A stretch of DNA of 64,000 nt from Bin75 sp965223955 (GTDB lineage: Bacteria; Nitrospirota; Nitrospiria; Nitrospirales; UBA8639), in NCBI GenBank assembly GCA_965223955.1, contig OZ245029.1:930001-994000 (forward strand), read 5' to 3'. The translations under genes and the position numbers were made by a program. Below the pieces are notes generated by a model. That model ran no database searches. It was not told the origin of the DNA and was given only the letters and a program-made list of their open reading frames with translations. This document shows, in pieces, positions 1-8,463 of the stretch (its first letter is position 1; the number at the start of each line of letters is the position of its first letter).

Positions 1-847
1 TGAACTGCGCATCCGTAAACCAGAAGCGCCGCGCGCCCCATTGATGATAATACTGCGCAATATCGTGCACCACGTTGGCGGCCGGCCGATAGCGCACGCG
101 CTTCCCCTCGATATACGGATACAGACAAAACGCGCAGTCATACGGACACCCCCGTTTCGACTGCACGCCGATACACTCGCCCACGTACTCCTCGTACTGC
201 GGAAAAATCGACGTCAGGTAGGGGAGATCCACCGTCAACGAATCCAGCATGGCCGGCGTATGCTTCGTGCCTTTGGTCACGCGCCCGTCCGTTTTCACGA
301 TGAACCGTTCATCCGCCAAGGGCTCGTCGTTCAACACCTTGAGGATCGCATCCTCGCCCTCGCCCAAAATCCCGAGCGTGTTGTCCGGCAGTTGCTCAAT
401 CAACTGATCCGCGAACGCGGTGAACGCCCCCCCGCCGATCATCAGCCGCGCGTCCGAAAACTCCCGGTGCACGAGCCACGGGTACGACAGGTTCCGGCGG
501 ATATCCTGATAATACCGGTACAGGTTCCGGACCCCCTGGAACGACGCCACCACGCGCTTCAAGGGATTGCCCGCGTAATAAAAATTGAACGCCTGCTCCA
601 GCGACGCGTCGCCTTCATGCGGCGAAAAAATCTGAATGTCGCGCCACGAAAAACACACGAGCTCAGGCTTGAACCGGCGCACCGTGTCCCGCAACGCGCG
701 AGACCGTTCCGCAACCGGAAACAGCGACAAATCCAGAATTTGCTGGCGGACCTCCGGCCGGCGCCGGTGAATGAAATCGGCCAGGTAGGTAATGCCGGTC
801 GGATAGACCTTCTTACACGGCAGGAAGACGTAGAGGAGGGAATCCAT
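1..847 (-). CDS. B12-binding-type radical SAM protein (3' end off the window)
   Basis: The reading frame starts at the ATG at 847-845 and stays open to the left edge, so at least 282 residues are visible. The product begins MDSLLYVFLPCKKVYPTGIT, which resembles the N-terminal cobalamin-binding-like domain of B12-type radical SAM enzymes. A CxxxCxxC cluster (C-P-Y-D-C-A-F-C, near residue 250, encoded at about 140-165) would bind the SAM-cleaving 4Fe-4S centre. The substrate cannot be told from this fragment. The gene lies 6 bases downstream of the methyltransferase stop on the same strand. Its GAAGGA ribosome-binding site overlaps that stop, so the two are probably one operon. A long open frame on the opposite strand here is antisense and was not annotated. 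Confidence 0.85.
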   Translation of the reverse strand, partial: MDSLLYVFLPCKKVYPTGITYLADFIHRRRPEVRQQILDLSLFPVAERSRALRDTVRRFKPELVCFSWRDIQIFSPHEGDASLEQAFNFYYAGNPLKRVVASFQGVRNLYRYYQDIRRNLSYPWLVHREFSDARLMIGGGAFTAFADQLIEQLPDNTLGILGEGEDAILKVLNDEPLADERFIVKTDGRVTKGTKHTPAMLDSLTVDLPYLTSIFPQYEEYVGECIGVQSKRGCPYDCAFCLYPYIEGKRVRYRPAANVVHDIAQYYHQWGARRFWFTDAQF

Positions 848-853
848 CACGCG

Positions 854-1669
854 TCATCCTTCGCGTTGGCTCAGGACAGGCCCTTCGACTCTGCTCAGGA
901 CAGGCTTTACGGCCACGTGAATAGCCACGATCCCGCCGTTGAGATTGTGATAATCCACGCGGGCGAACCCGGCCTCCCGCAGCAGGGCGGCCAACTGTTC
1001 CTGATCGGGAAACGCGCGAATGGATTCGGGCAGGTAGCGGTACACGTCCGTGTGATCTCCGGCGACCCAGGTGCCGATAGCGGGCAGGAGCCGAAACGAA
1101 TACCAGTCATACACGCGCCGGAGCCAGGTACACCCCGGCCGGGAAAATTCCAGACACACGAAGCGGCCACCCGGTTTCAGCACGCGATGAATCTCACGAA
1201 AAGCTTGAGGCCGGTCCCCCACGTTGCGAATGCAAAACCCCGTCGTCACCGCGTCGAACGTGTCGTCGCGAAACCCGATGCGTTCCGCGTTCCCGCGAAA
1301 ACAAGCGATGCGCGAAGCCAGGCCGCGCCGGCCGATCTTCTCGACGCCGATCCGCAGCATGGCGAAATTCAAATCCATCGCCGCCACCCGGCCCTGCGGC
1401 CCCATCCGGCCATCCAGCAACAAGGCCAGATCCCCGGTACCCGCGCCCAGGTCCAGCGCGCGCCCGTGCGTGTGGACCGGGATATGGCTCGCGGCCAACG
1501 CCTTCCAGCGACGATGAAGCCCGAAACTGAGCAGGGAATTATTGAGATCGTACCGTGCGGCAATCGCGGTAAACATGCGCTGCACAGCCTGTTCCCGCGA
1601 CGCGCCCGACCATTGCGACACGGTCTTACCCGTGGCCGCGTCGGCAGTGTGGTCCATGGATGGCATCAT
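854..1669 (-). CDS. ubiE: UbiE/MenG-family quinone C-methyltransferase
   Basis: This 271-residue SAM-dependent methyltransferase probably performs the last C-methylation of menaquinone (demethylmenaquinone to menaquinone) or of ubiquinone. Motif I, DLGAGTGD, is at residues 73-80. The N-terminal block around V-x-x-M-F-x-x-I-A-x-x-Y-D and the block N-V-G-D-R-P-x-A-F-R-E-I-x-R-V-L-K-P-G-G are typical UbiE signatures. The C-terminus is odd. After the usual family end the protein runs on with about 16 residues (P-V-L-S-R-V-E-G-P-V-L-S-Q-R-E-G) encoded by a dispersed intergenic repeat (about 869-905), so a repeat insertion replaced the original stop. The radical SAM gene follows at once. Whether the quinone is MK or UQ cannot be read from sequence; MK is expected for Nitrospirota. 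Confidence 0.9.
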   Translation of the reverse strand: MMPSMDHTADAATGKTVSQWSGASREQAVQRMFTAIAARYDLNNSLLSFGLHRRWKALAASHIPVHTHGRALDLGAGTGDLALLLDGRMGPQGRVAAMDLNFAMLRIGVEKIGRRGLASRIACFRGNAERIGFRDDTFDAVTTGFCIRNVGDRPQAFREIHRVLKPGGRFVCLEFSRPGCTWLRRVYDWYSFRLLPAIGTWVAGDHTDVYRYLPESIRAFPDQEQLAALLREAGFARVDYHNLNGGIVAIHVAVKPVLSRVEGPVLSQREG

Positions 1670-1818
1670 GCACGCAGTTAAAACCCCCCCGCCGAATTTG
1701 TCAAGACAACCCCCCCGCAGTGCACCTGCCGCCGAGCGCAGAATCGTGCGGCATCACCGCTGCGGTCGTGCCCGCAACGTCCCCTTCGGTCATTCCTGCT
1801 TTCCCCTTCTGTCATTCC

Positions 1819-2056
1819 TGTATGTGTTCAGTAATTCGTTGACAATTCTCGCCCCGTCTTTCCCCTCCTTTGTAAGGAGGGGTGAGGGGAGGTAGAGGCT
1901 ATGACCAGGACGGCGGACCCCCGTGCTCCATGGACGGTTGGCTCTACCCCACCTACCCTCCCCTTACAAAGGGGAGGAAACAGACGCCCCTTCTTTCAGG
2001 GTGCTCCCTCTTGTTGGCAGTCCTTTCTTTTGTCAACGAATGACTGAACATTTACA
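1819..2056. repeat. MITE-like element, copy 1 (238 bp)
   Basis: The element has terminal inverted repeats of about 26 bp. The left end at 1819-1844 begins TGTATGTGTTCAGT and continues ATTCGTTGACA. The right end at 2031-2056 is its inverted counterpart with a few mismatches. Inside is a second inverted pair built on CCTCC..TTGTAAGGAGGGG and CCCCTTACAAAGGGGAGG. There is no open reading frame of note. Two more copies lie at 12286-12575 and 15450-15715. The rest of the gap 1670-2097 is short palindromic repeat sequence. Confidence 0.7.
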
Positions 2057-2076
2057 ATCCCTGCCTTTCCCTTCTG

Positions 2077-3087
2077 TCATCCTTGCGAACGCGAGGAGGT
2101 GGATTCACATTTGAAGTGCAACAGGTGGTTTCTAAAAACCTCGGCGGGCGTCTGATAGCCGAGACATTTCCGCGGGGTATTATTGTATACCTGAACCAGA
2201 TGCGTAAAGTGTTCATCGGAGAGAGCCACCAAGTCGGTCTTGCGGGGCAGGGTCCGGCGCAAGCGGCCGATGGCGTTTTCGACGCCGCCCTTTTGCCAGG
2301 GCGAGTGGGTCTCACAGAAGAAGGTTTCGAGGCCGAGCGTATGGAGGGCATAATGCCGCGCAAACTCCGTCCCGTTATCGAAGGTGATTGTTTGGCGCCA
2401 CGTGGAGGGCAAGGGCGCGAGGAGGGTGGCGATGGCGTGGGCGATCGGCGCGGCGGCTTTGCCGGGGGGGCGCGCGGCGATCAGCAGGCGGGAGTGGCGC
2501 TCATGGAGGGTCAAGATGGCTTGGCCGTAGATCCGGAACAACATCAGATCGGCCTCCCAATGGCCCGGGGTACGGCGATCCGCGACCGCCGCCGGCCGCT
2601 CCGCCAGCGGGCGGCGCAGAGCGATAAAGGACGCCGGGCTGCGCCCCTTGTAGCAACGGCGCCCGCGTTTGGCTTTGGCCTGCGGCAGATAGTGGCGCCA
2701 GGCGTACTCTGTTTTGCGGGCCATCTGCGCATAGATGAAGCGGTAGATGGTCTCGTGGGAGATGACCGGTCGGTGCTGCTCCCGAGCGAGGCGGCCGGCC
2801 ACCTGTTGGGGGGACCAGCCGTGTTGAAGCTGCGCCAGGACCGTGGCGCGGAGCGTGCTGTCGCGGTCGAGCTTGGAGCCCTGCCAGCGGCGCGCCCGGG
2901 CTTGTTGGTCGGCATAGCCTGGGCGGTAGCCCTGGGTGGTGGACCCATTGCGGTTCAGCTCCCGAGCCACAGTCGATGGCGCGCGATCCAGAGTTGCCGC
3001 AATTTGGCGGATCGAGTGTCCCGTGGTGTGTAAGCGGGCCATTTCACAGCGGTCTTCAAGGGTGAGTTGTGTGTAGTAGCGTCCCAT
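2077..3087 (-). CDS. IS30-family transposase, copy 1
   Basis: The 336-residue DDE transposase cuts and pastes the surrounding element. It has an N-terminal helix-turn-helix (L-T-L-E-D-R-C-E-M-A-R-L onward, residues about 9-45) for end binding. A catalytic core follows with D in W-E-A-D, D in T-F-D-N-G-T-E-F and E in G-G-V-E-N-A-I-G-R-L. The frame has no stop inside the element. It reads through the terminal repeat into the flanking target repeat and stops at TGA 2079-2077, which adds S-S-R-S-Q-G. This copy has Arg where copies 2 and 3 have His near residue 66. Confidence 0.95.
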   Translation of the reverse strand: MGRYYTQLTLEDRCEMARLHTTGHSIRQIAATLDRAPSTVARELNRNGSTTQGYRPGYADQQARARRWQGSKLDRDSTLRATVLAQLQHGWSPQQVAGRLAREQHRPVISHETIYRFIYAQMARKTEYAWRHYLPQAKAKRGRRCYKGRSPASFIALRRPLAERPAAVADRRTPGHWEADLMLFRIYGQAILTLHERHSRLLIAARPPGKAAAPIAHAIATLLAPLPSTWRQTITFDNGTEFARHYALHTLGLETFFCETHSPWQKGGVENAIGRLRRTLPRKTDLVALSDEHFTHLVQVYNNTPRKCLGYQTPAEVFRNHLLHFKCESTSSRSQG

Positions 3088-3131
3088 GGCAACACCTTAA
3101 CAAGGTGTTGCACTTCGTTTGTGAATTTAGG
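2098..3131 (-). mobile_element. IS30-family insertion sequence, copy 1 (1034 bp)
   Basis: Ends were placed by comparison with the uninterrupted target repeat at about 14131-14160. Imperfect terminal inverted repeats share ATTCACA and GAAGTGCAAC. The insertion is flanked by a 3-bp GGA on each side (2095-2097 and 3132-3134), consistent with a short target duplication. It carries one transposase gene on the minus strand. Copies at 7011-8044 and 12819-13852 have the same length and the same insertion point. Confidence 0.9.
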
Positions 3132-3540
3132 GGATCCAGAGCCTTTCTCTTCGCAAAGCAGAGGAAAAGGCAAGAACCCTGGATCCCCGATCGGGGTCGG
3201 GGATGACAGACAAAACGACAAAAACAAAAAGCCCTGGATCCTTTACTTGACTGGATCCCTTCCTTGCCTGGATCCCCGATCAGGTCGGGGACAAGCGTCG
3301 GGGACAAGCGTCAAGGATGACAGAAGGAGAAAGCGGGAATGACAGCACCAGAATTGTCATCCTGAGCGAAGCGAAGGATCTCGTAGTTAACGCGCTCGGT
3401 TATTGATGAGAGATTCCTTCCTTCGAAAGACTCAGGACAGGCGCTACGCTCGGAATGACAGACGGGGGGTCGGGAATGACAGACAAAGACAAGAGAAAAA
3501 GGGAAACGACAGGCGCGAGGCATGCGCGAATACGAAACTG
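3132..3540. repeat. intergenic cluster of short palindromic repeats
   Basis: No gene is visible. The stretch contains several units of the GGATCC-AG .. CTGGATCCCCGATC-type repeat (for example 3177-3210 and 3262-3295) that end in GGGGATGACAG. It also holds a TCATCCTGAGCGAAGCGAAGGATC unit (about 3357-3382) and a CTTCGAAAGACTCAGGACAGGC unit (about 3422-3462). These families recur throughout the window. Confidence 0.75.
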
Positions 3541-3759
3541 TCAGCGATCGGTGGGTTTTGACGCGTGGTCCCGGGCAATTTTGACCAGTGTTCTGAGCGC
3601 AGAGTTGACCGTGGCGGAATCCTTGAAAACTTCGGCGACATCAGGTTCCAACAGAACCAAATTCGTTCCTTGGCGATAGGCGTCGTGGTGCTTCCCGCGA
3701 ACGCCACTCGAAAAATCGTATTCTGCACGCATCACGTCCTGTTCACCGTCCTGACTCAT
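3541..3759 (-). CDS. brnA: BrnA-like antitoxin of the BrnT/BrnA module
   Basis: A 72-residue protein from the ATG at 3759, which has a GGAG ribosome-binding site inside the end of brnT. The sequence M-R-A-E-Y-D-F-S-S-G-V-R-G-K-H..A-Y-R-Q-G-T-N followed by D-V-A-E-V-F..S-A-x-V-N-x-A-L-R matches the small antitoxin family commonly encoded directly after BrnT toxins. It should bind and neutralise BrnT and repress the shared promoter. The gene overlaps brnT by 17 bases, so translation is coupled. Classic BrnA ends in a ribbon-helix-helix; here the C-terminal segment could serve that role, so the exact subfamily is uncertain. Confidence 0.75.
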   Translation of the reverse strand: MSQDGEQDVMRAEYDFSSGVRGKHHDAYRQGTNLVLLEPDVAEVFKDSATVNSALRTLVKIARDHASKPTDR

Positions 3760-4021
3760 AGTGCCTCCGCTCCTTTGGTGCCGCGACCCGAGCACTGACA
3801 ATGCGGATGCGCTCCTCACGCTCAGTATATGACACAACAAGAAGACGGTTGAGCGAGGAGAAGCCCATGCTCAGAAAGCGGAATTCTCCCACAGAATGAT
3901 CCGGGTCCGCAATGGTCAGCTCCAGTGGGTCGCCGAAGACGGTCGCGGCTTCCGTAAAATCGATACCATGCCTTTCGACATTCGATTGCTCTTTACCAGG
4001 ATTCCACTCGAATTCCACCAC
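3743..4021 (-). CDS. brnT: BrnT-family ribonuclease toxin
   Basis: This 92-residue protein has the BrnT layout: E-F-x-W-N-P-x-K at the N-terminus, N-x-x-R-H-G-I-D-F-x-E-A at residues 15-26, and a C-terminal R-I-R-I-V-S-A-R-x-A..K-E-R-R-x-Y-E. BrnT toxins are RelE-fold RNases that block translation when free of antitoxin. The toxin gene comes first and the antitoxin gene overlaps its end, the usual order for this family. It looks intact, unlike the BrnT remnant near 53779-53874. Confidence 0.88.
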   Translation of the reverse strand: MVEFEWNPGKEQSNVERHGIDFTEAATVFGDPLELTIADPDHSVGEFRFLSMGFSSLNRLLVVSYTEREERIRIVSARVAAPKERRHYESGR

Positions 4022-4287
4022 GACGCCAACGTACCTAAGTTATGGTCCGCAAACACAGCAAATCATTGCAAAATTCCAACTGCGGCATTGTAGCCATTGG
4101 GTCGTCCTAAAGCTAGACACTTCGATTCAACGATAGGGCTTAGACCCGGGATGGCGCAGCTACAAATATCTGCACCTCCCCCTCTTCTGTAGTGGCGGCA
4201 TCTAATGCCGCCTTCCGTTGCCGCCTCCACCTCCCTCCCGTCGTCCGGAATGACAGATTCGGGGTGTCGTCGGGTATGTTCATGCCA
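4022..4287. other. intergenic region between brnT and the TonB receptor
   Basis: No convincing gene is seen. The left part should hold the divergent brnT promoter. The middle part (about 4180-4260) has degraded repeat sequence of the CGGCATCTAATGCCG type. Confidence 0.5.
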
Positions 4288-4316
4288 ATGACAAATCAGA
4301 AAAAACTCCGTATAAT
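4288..4316 (+). promoter_or_regulatory. sigma70-type promoter of the TonB-dependent receptor
   Basis: A perfect -10 box TATAAT (4311-4316) lies exactly 17 bases after ATGACA (4288-4293), a 5/6 match to the -35 consensus. It is about 70 bases upstream of the receptor ATG. A GAGGGAGG ribosome-binding site follows at about 4376-4383. Confidence 0.7.
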
Positions 4317-4389
4317 TACGGCTTACCCGAAAGCAATAAGTCATGAATAAAAACACACCTGAAAAAACATCCCCCGAGGGAGGCCAATC

Positions 4390-6870
4390 ATGCAGAAGAA
4401 ACAGGCCCATTTGAATAGAGCAATGAAATGTCTCGCGGTCTTGCCGTTGATGATCGTGCTGGGTTCGGTGGATGCCTCCGCACAGGGTCAAGCCGATACG
4501 CCGAAGAGCTCGAGTCTGTCGGATATCCATAAATTGGAAGAAATCGTGGTCACCGCCACCAGGCGGACCGAATCGATCATGGACGTACCCTTTTCCGTCA
4601 ACGTGCAGGACGAAGCCGACATCCAACGCCTCAACACCTTTAGCCTGGAAGGGCTGTCCCGAAACGTCGCCGGCCTGTCCATCCAGAACCTCGGGCCCGG
4701 CCAGAGCGTGATAACCATCCGCGGCATTTCATCGGGCCAGATCGTCCGCGACCAGCCCGGCGTCAAGGAGCAGGTGGGTGTCTATCTGGACGACACGCCG
4801 ATTTCCCTGTCGCTGTTCACTCCGGACCTGGATCTCTACGACGTCCAACGCGTGGAAACCCTGCGGGGTCCGCAAGGCACACTGTTCGGCTCCGGGTCCA
4901 TCGGCGGCACCGTGCGGTACGTCACCAACAAACCCCAACTCGGCGTCAAAGAGGTGAGAACGCAATTCGACCTGAACACCATCGACAGCGGCTCGGCCGG
5001 CGGGCACGTCAAAGCGGCCGTCAACGCGCCCCTGGGCGACAACGCGGCCGTGCGCGTGGTGAGTTACGGGACGAGATACGGGGGGTTCATCGACGCCCTG
5101 CGGGAAACGGGCGAAACGGACGACAACATCAATGACGGCGGCCGCTTCGGGGGTCGCGTGTCCGTATTGTGGAAGCCCACCGAGAAGGTGACCATCACCC
5201 CCCGTCTGGTGTATCAGAACATCGAGATGGACGGGTTCAACCGCGAGGAGGCGTTCAACCTGTTTGCCAACCCGTATACCACGACACGGACGCCCGTGCA
5301 GCTTGGCGAGCGCCAGCAATTCCTGCTGCTGGACGAAGTCTTTGAAGACGAAACCCTGATCCTTGACAACGTCATCAAATGGAACATGAACAACCGCGTC
5401 GAGGCGACCTATGTCGCCAGCTATGCCAAGCGCGACGTGCTGGTCAGCCGGGATAACAGCACGAACCTGGGCAGTGCGAGTGTAGATTTTAGTCCAGCAG
5501 AAGGTGGTCACTCCAGCCTCAACACGTTTCCGCTGGATGAGGTGCTCCGTCCCTCCAATCTACGCGACACCACCGAAGTGGAGCAGATGACCCATGAGGT
5601 GCGTTTCAGTTCCAACGACGACAGCGCATTCCAATGGCTGGCCGGCGCCTTTTATGCCAAGACAAACCGCGACTATGCCCAGCGCCTTCCCACCCCGGGG
5701 TACGATGCCCTCCTTGATCCGGTGTTTGAGGCAGCCTTCGGCATTCCAAAGGCGTCAGAGCTGTTCAGCAATGGGTTCCCGGACAGAAACGCACCGTACG
5801 TCTCCGAGTTGACATACGATCTCAGGCAGGTGGCGGTATTCGGCGAGGCGACTTACACGTTCTTTGATCGCCTCGGCGTGACGGCCGGGTTGCGTTGGTA
5901 CGACTGGGAGGAAGACAAAACCTTCAAATCGGGTGGGTCGCTGTCAAATGACACGGCTCAAAACCAGAACCTGACGGTGTCCTCCGACGGCTTCGCGCCC
6001 CGGTTCATGATCGACTACGACGTGACGGACCAGGTGGCCGTGAACGCACAGGCGTCACGGGGGTTTCGTCTGGGCGGCGTGAACGACCCGTTGAACAAAC
6101 CGCTGTGCGGTGATGCCTATGATACCTACAGCGGGTACCAGCGGTTTGAGGACGAGACGCTGTGGAACTACGAGGTCGGCGTCAAATCCTCGTTCGAAAG
6201 GATGACGCTGAACGGGTCGTTGTTCTATGCCGACATCGATAATCTGGGGGTGAACGTGGATGCCGGTCCATGTTCATCGCGTGTGGTCATCAGCGTGCCC
6301 GAAGCGCATACCATGGGCGGAGAACTGGAGTTGGCCGTTCACCCCACGGATGCCCTGCTGCTGACGTTTGCTGGCAGCTACGTGGAGGCGGAACTCGATT
6401 CCACGGTGACCGACGCGGCTGATGGGTCCGTGGTGGCGGGCATCAAGGACGGCAACCGCATCCCGTCCGTGCCCAACTGGCAGCTCTCCGCGGTGGCGAC
6501 GTACACGTTCCCGGGTCTCTGGCAGTCAAAGGAAAGTTACGTTACTGCCTCCTGGCAATTCGTCGGCGATCAGATCACCCAATCCGGCGACCAGGCGCCC
6601 GGCGCCGGGCGCTTTGCGCATAAGCTTGCCTATGAAGGGATGCCGCTTGATCAGGTGACCAACCTGGATCTCGTGCTGGATCCATACCACCTGTTCAACC
6701 TGAACGCGGGAATGGTCTATGACAGTTGGGAAGTCATGCTCTACATCAAGAACATCGGAGACGAAAACCCGCAACTCTCCTTCGACCGTGAACGCGGCGG
6801 CCGCGCCCGCCTCGCCTATCGCGTAGGCCAGCCCCGCACGTTCGGCATACTCAGCCGCTTCTACTTCTAA
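4390..6870 (+). CDS. TonB-dependent outer-membrane receptor
   Basis: An 826-residue outer-membrane gated channel that imports a bound ligand (iron chelate, vitamin or other) using TonB energy. A signal peptide ends near D-A-S-A (about residue 31). The TonB box E-E-I-V-V-T-A-T-R is at residues 50-58. The plug domain (about 60-180) contains I-T-I-R-G-I and the motif V-E-T-L-R-G-P-Q-G-T-L-F-G. A 22-strand barrel fills the rest and ends in the terminal aromatic F-Y-F typical of BAM substrates. The family is the iron-complex receptor class, but the ligand cannot be deduced. It stands alone between repeat clusters, with its own strong promoter and no visible TonB/ExbBD or regulator beside it. Confidence 0.92.
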   Translation: MQKKQAHLNRAMKCLAVLPLMIVLGSVDASAQGQADTPKSSSLSDIHKLEEIVVTATRRTESIMDVPFSVNVQDEADIQRLNTFSLEGLSRNVAGLSIQNLGPGQSVITIRGISSGQIVRDQPGVKEQVGVYLDDTPISLSLFTPDLDLYDVQRVETLRGPQGTLFGSGSIGGTVRYVTNKPQLGVKEVRTQFDLNTIDSGSAGGHVKAAVNAPLGDNAAVRVVSYGTRYGGFIDALRETGETDDNINDGGRFGGRVSVLWKPTEKVTITPRLVYQNIEMDGFNREEAFNLFANPYTTTRTPVQLGERQQFLLLDEVFEDETLILDNVIKWNMNNRVEATYVASYAKRDVLVSRDNSTNLGSASVDFSPAEGGHSSLNTFPLDEVLRPSNLRDTTEVEQMTHEVRFSSNDDSAFQWLAGAFYAKTNRDYAQRLPTPGYDALLDPVFEAAFGIPKASELFSNGFPDRNAPYVSELTYDLRQVAVFGEATYTFFDRLGVTAGLRWYDWEEDKTFKSGGSLSNDTAQNQNLTVSSDGFAPRFMIDYDVTDQVAVNAQASRGFRLGGVNDPLNKPLCGDAYDTYSGYQRFEDETLWNYEVGVKSSFERMTLNGSLFYADIDNLGVNVDAGPCSSRVVISVPEAHTMGGELELAVHPTDALLLTFAGSYVEAELDSTVTDAADGSVVAGIKDGNRIPSVPNWQLSAVATYTFPGLWQSKESYVTASWQFVGDQITQSGDQAPGAGRFAHKLAYEGMPLDQVTNLDLVLDPYHLFNLNAGMVYDSWEVMLYIKNIGDENPQLSFDRERGGRARLAYRVGQPRTFGILSRFYF

Positions 6871-6903
6871 AACCGGTGCGCACGTTCCTCATGGCGTAAG
6901 CCT

Positions 6904-6950
6904 CTCCCCGCAAAACCCTCTCCCCACCGTGGGAGAGGGCAGGGGTGAGG
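6904..6950. repeat. CCCTCTCCC..GGGAGAGGG palindromic repeat
   Basis: A short palindrome with arms CCCTCTCCC and GGGAGAGGG followed by GGGGTGAGGG, just after the receptor stop. The same family appears near 21577-21615, 21836-21873, 34612-34672, 36880-36925, 38984-39030, 44231-44270 and 47773-47812, usually directly next to gene ends. It may act as a transcript-end hairpin. Confidence 0.65.
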
Positions 6951-6989
6951 GGGCATTTGTTCCTTCCGTCATCCTTGTCTCTCTTTCTG

Positions 6990-8000
6990 TCATCCTTGCG
7001 CACGCGAGGAGGTGGATTCACATTTGAAGTGCAACAGGTGGTTTCTAAAAACCTCGGCGGGCGTCTGATAGCCGAGACATTTCCGCGGGGTATTATTGTA
7101 TACCTGAACCAGATGCGTAAAGTGTTCATCGGAGAGAGCCACCAAGTCGGTCTTGCGGGGCAGGGTCCGGCGCAAGCGGCCGATGGCGTTTTCGACGCCG
7201 CCCTTTTGCCAGGGCGAGTGGGTCTCACAGAAGAAGGTTTCGAGGCCGAGCGTATGGAGGGCATAATGCCGCGCAAACTCCGTCCCGTTATCGAAGGTGA
7301 TTGTTTGGCGCCACGTGGGGGGCAAGGGCGCGAGGAGGGTGGCGATGGCGTGGGCGATCGGCGCGGCGGCTTTGCCGGGGGGGCGCGCGGCGATCAGCAG
7401 GCGGGAGTGGCGCTCATGGAGGGTCAAGATGGCTTGGCCGTAGATCCGGAACAACATCAGATCGGCCTCCCAATGGCCCGGGGTACGGCGATCCGCGACC
7501 GCCGCCGGCCGCTCCGCCAGCGGGCGGCGCAGAGCGATAAAGGACGCCGGGCTGCGCCCCTTGTAGCAACGGCGCCCGCGTTTGGCTTTGGCCTGCGGCA
7601 GATAGTGGCGCCAGGCGTACTCTGTTTTGCGGGCCATCTGCGCATAGATGAAGCGGTAGATGGTCTCGTGGGAGATGACCGGTCGGTGCTGCTCCCGAGC
7701 GAGGCGGCCGGCCACCTGTTGGGGGGACCAGCCGTGTTGAAGCTGCGCCAGGACCGTGGCGCGGAGCGTGCTGTCGCGGTCGAGCTTGGAGCCCTGCCAG
7801 CGGTGCGCCCGGGCTTGTTGGTCGGCATAGCCTGGGCGGTAGCCCTGGGTGGTGGACCCATTGCGGTTCAGCTCCCGAGCCACAGTCGATGGCGCGCGAT
7901 CCAGAGTTGCCGCAATTTGGCGGATCGAGTGTCCCGTGGTGTGTAAGCGGGCCATTTCACAGCGGTCTTCAAGGGTGAGTTGTGTGTAGTAGCGTCCCAT
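6990..8000 (-). CDS. IS30-family transposase, copy 2
   Basis: Same 336-residue transposase as copy 1, with the HTH and the three DDE motifs intact. It differs by a handful of residues (His for Arg near residue 66, L-P-P-T for L-P-S-T, and Ala for Ser in the tail). The last six residues and the TGA stop (6992-6990) come from the target repeat, not from the element. Near-identity of the copies indicates recent spread and likely activity. Confidence 0.95.
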   Translation of the reverse strand: MGRYYTQLTLEDRCEMARLHTTGHSIRQIAATLDRAPSTVARELNRNGSTTQGYRPGYADQQARAHRWQGSKLDRDSTLRATVLAQLQHGWSPQQVAGRLAREQHRPVISHETIYRFIYAQMARKTEYAWRHYLPQAKAKRGRRCYKGRSPASFIALRRPLAERPAAVADRRTPGHWEADLMLFRIYGQAILTLHERHSRLLIAARPPGKAAAPIAHAIATLLAPLPPTWRQTITFDNGTEFARHYALHTLGLETFFCETHSPWQKGGVENAIGRLRRTLPRKTDLVALSDEHFTHLVQVYNNTPRKCLGYQTPAEVFRNHLLHFKCESTSSRAQG

Positions 8001-8044
8001 GGCAACACCTTAACAAGGTGTTGCACTTCGTTTGTGAATTTAGG
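7011..8044 (-). mobile_element. IS30-family insertion sequence, copy 2 (1034 bp)
   Basis: Same length, ends and target position as copy 1. The target repeat here has GCGCACGCGA instead of GCGAACGCGA before the insertion, and GGATCCAGTGTCG after it. Flanking GGA trinucleotides are at 7008-7010 and 8045-8047. Confidence 0.9.
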
Positions 8045-8047
8045 GGA

Positions 8048-8456
8048 TCCAGTGTCGTTCTCTTCACGAATGAAAAAAGGCACAACCCTGGATTCCCGAT
8101 TACTAACGTCGGGAATGACAGATGGGAGAGCAAAGCGCCATGAGGCATGCCCCTGGCTGTGAGCAGGGATGACGCGGCTACGAAGACCAACTACAAAGAC
8201 TCTGGATCCCCGATTACAAACGTCGGGGACAAGCGTCGGGGATGACAGAGGGGGAAAAGCGGGGATGACAGGAGTGGGTCCCGCAGGGAGAACAAGAACC
8301 GGAGTCGGGAGCGTGTAACGAATCCCCGGCACTTGCGGCGCGACCATCCCTTGAGAGAAGATGGACTGAAGGGGACGGCCTGCACCTGCCCTGCCTGTCC
8401 TGAGCCATGCGAAGGAAGCGAAGCCGAAGGGTGCCGTCCCGGAACAGCGCATGCGG
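8048..8456. repeat. repeat-rich gap after IS30 copy 2
   Basis: No gene. It contains target-repeat units ending in GGGAATGACAG (about 8092-8122) and GGGGATGACAG (about 8199-8250). A unit CCTGTCCTGAGCCATGCGAAGG with its GAAGCCGAAGG tail lies at about 8396-8431, just before the nucleotidyltransferase gene. Confidence 0.65.
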
Positions 8457-8463
8457 AGCCGCC

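Noticed and set aside
41..1681. A 546-codon open frame on the plus strand
   Set aside because: It is antisense to the radical SAM and UbiE genes, both of which have clear motifs; the predicted peptide is Arg/His/Pro-rich shadow sequence.
2083..3033. Long plus-strand frames opposite each IS30 transposase (also in copies 2 and 3)
   Set aside because: They mirror the transposase coding sequence, contain no domain and exist only because of GC-rich codon use.
4729..5511. A 260-codon minus-strand frame inside the TonB receptor gene
   Set aside because: Antisense shadow of a gene with complete family features on the plus strand.
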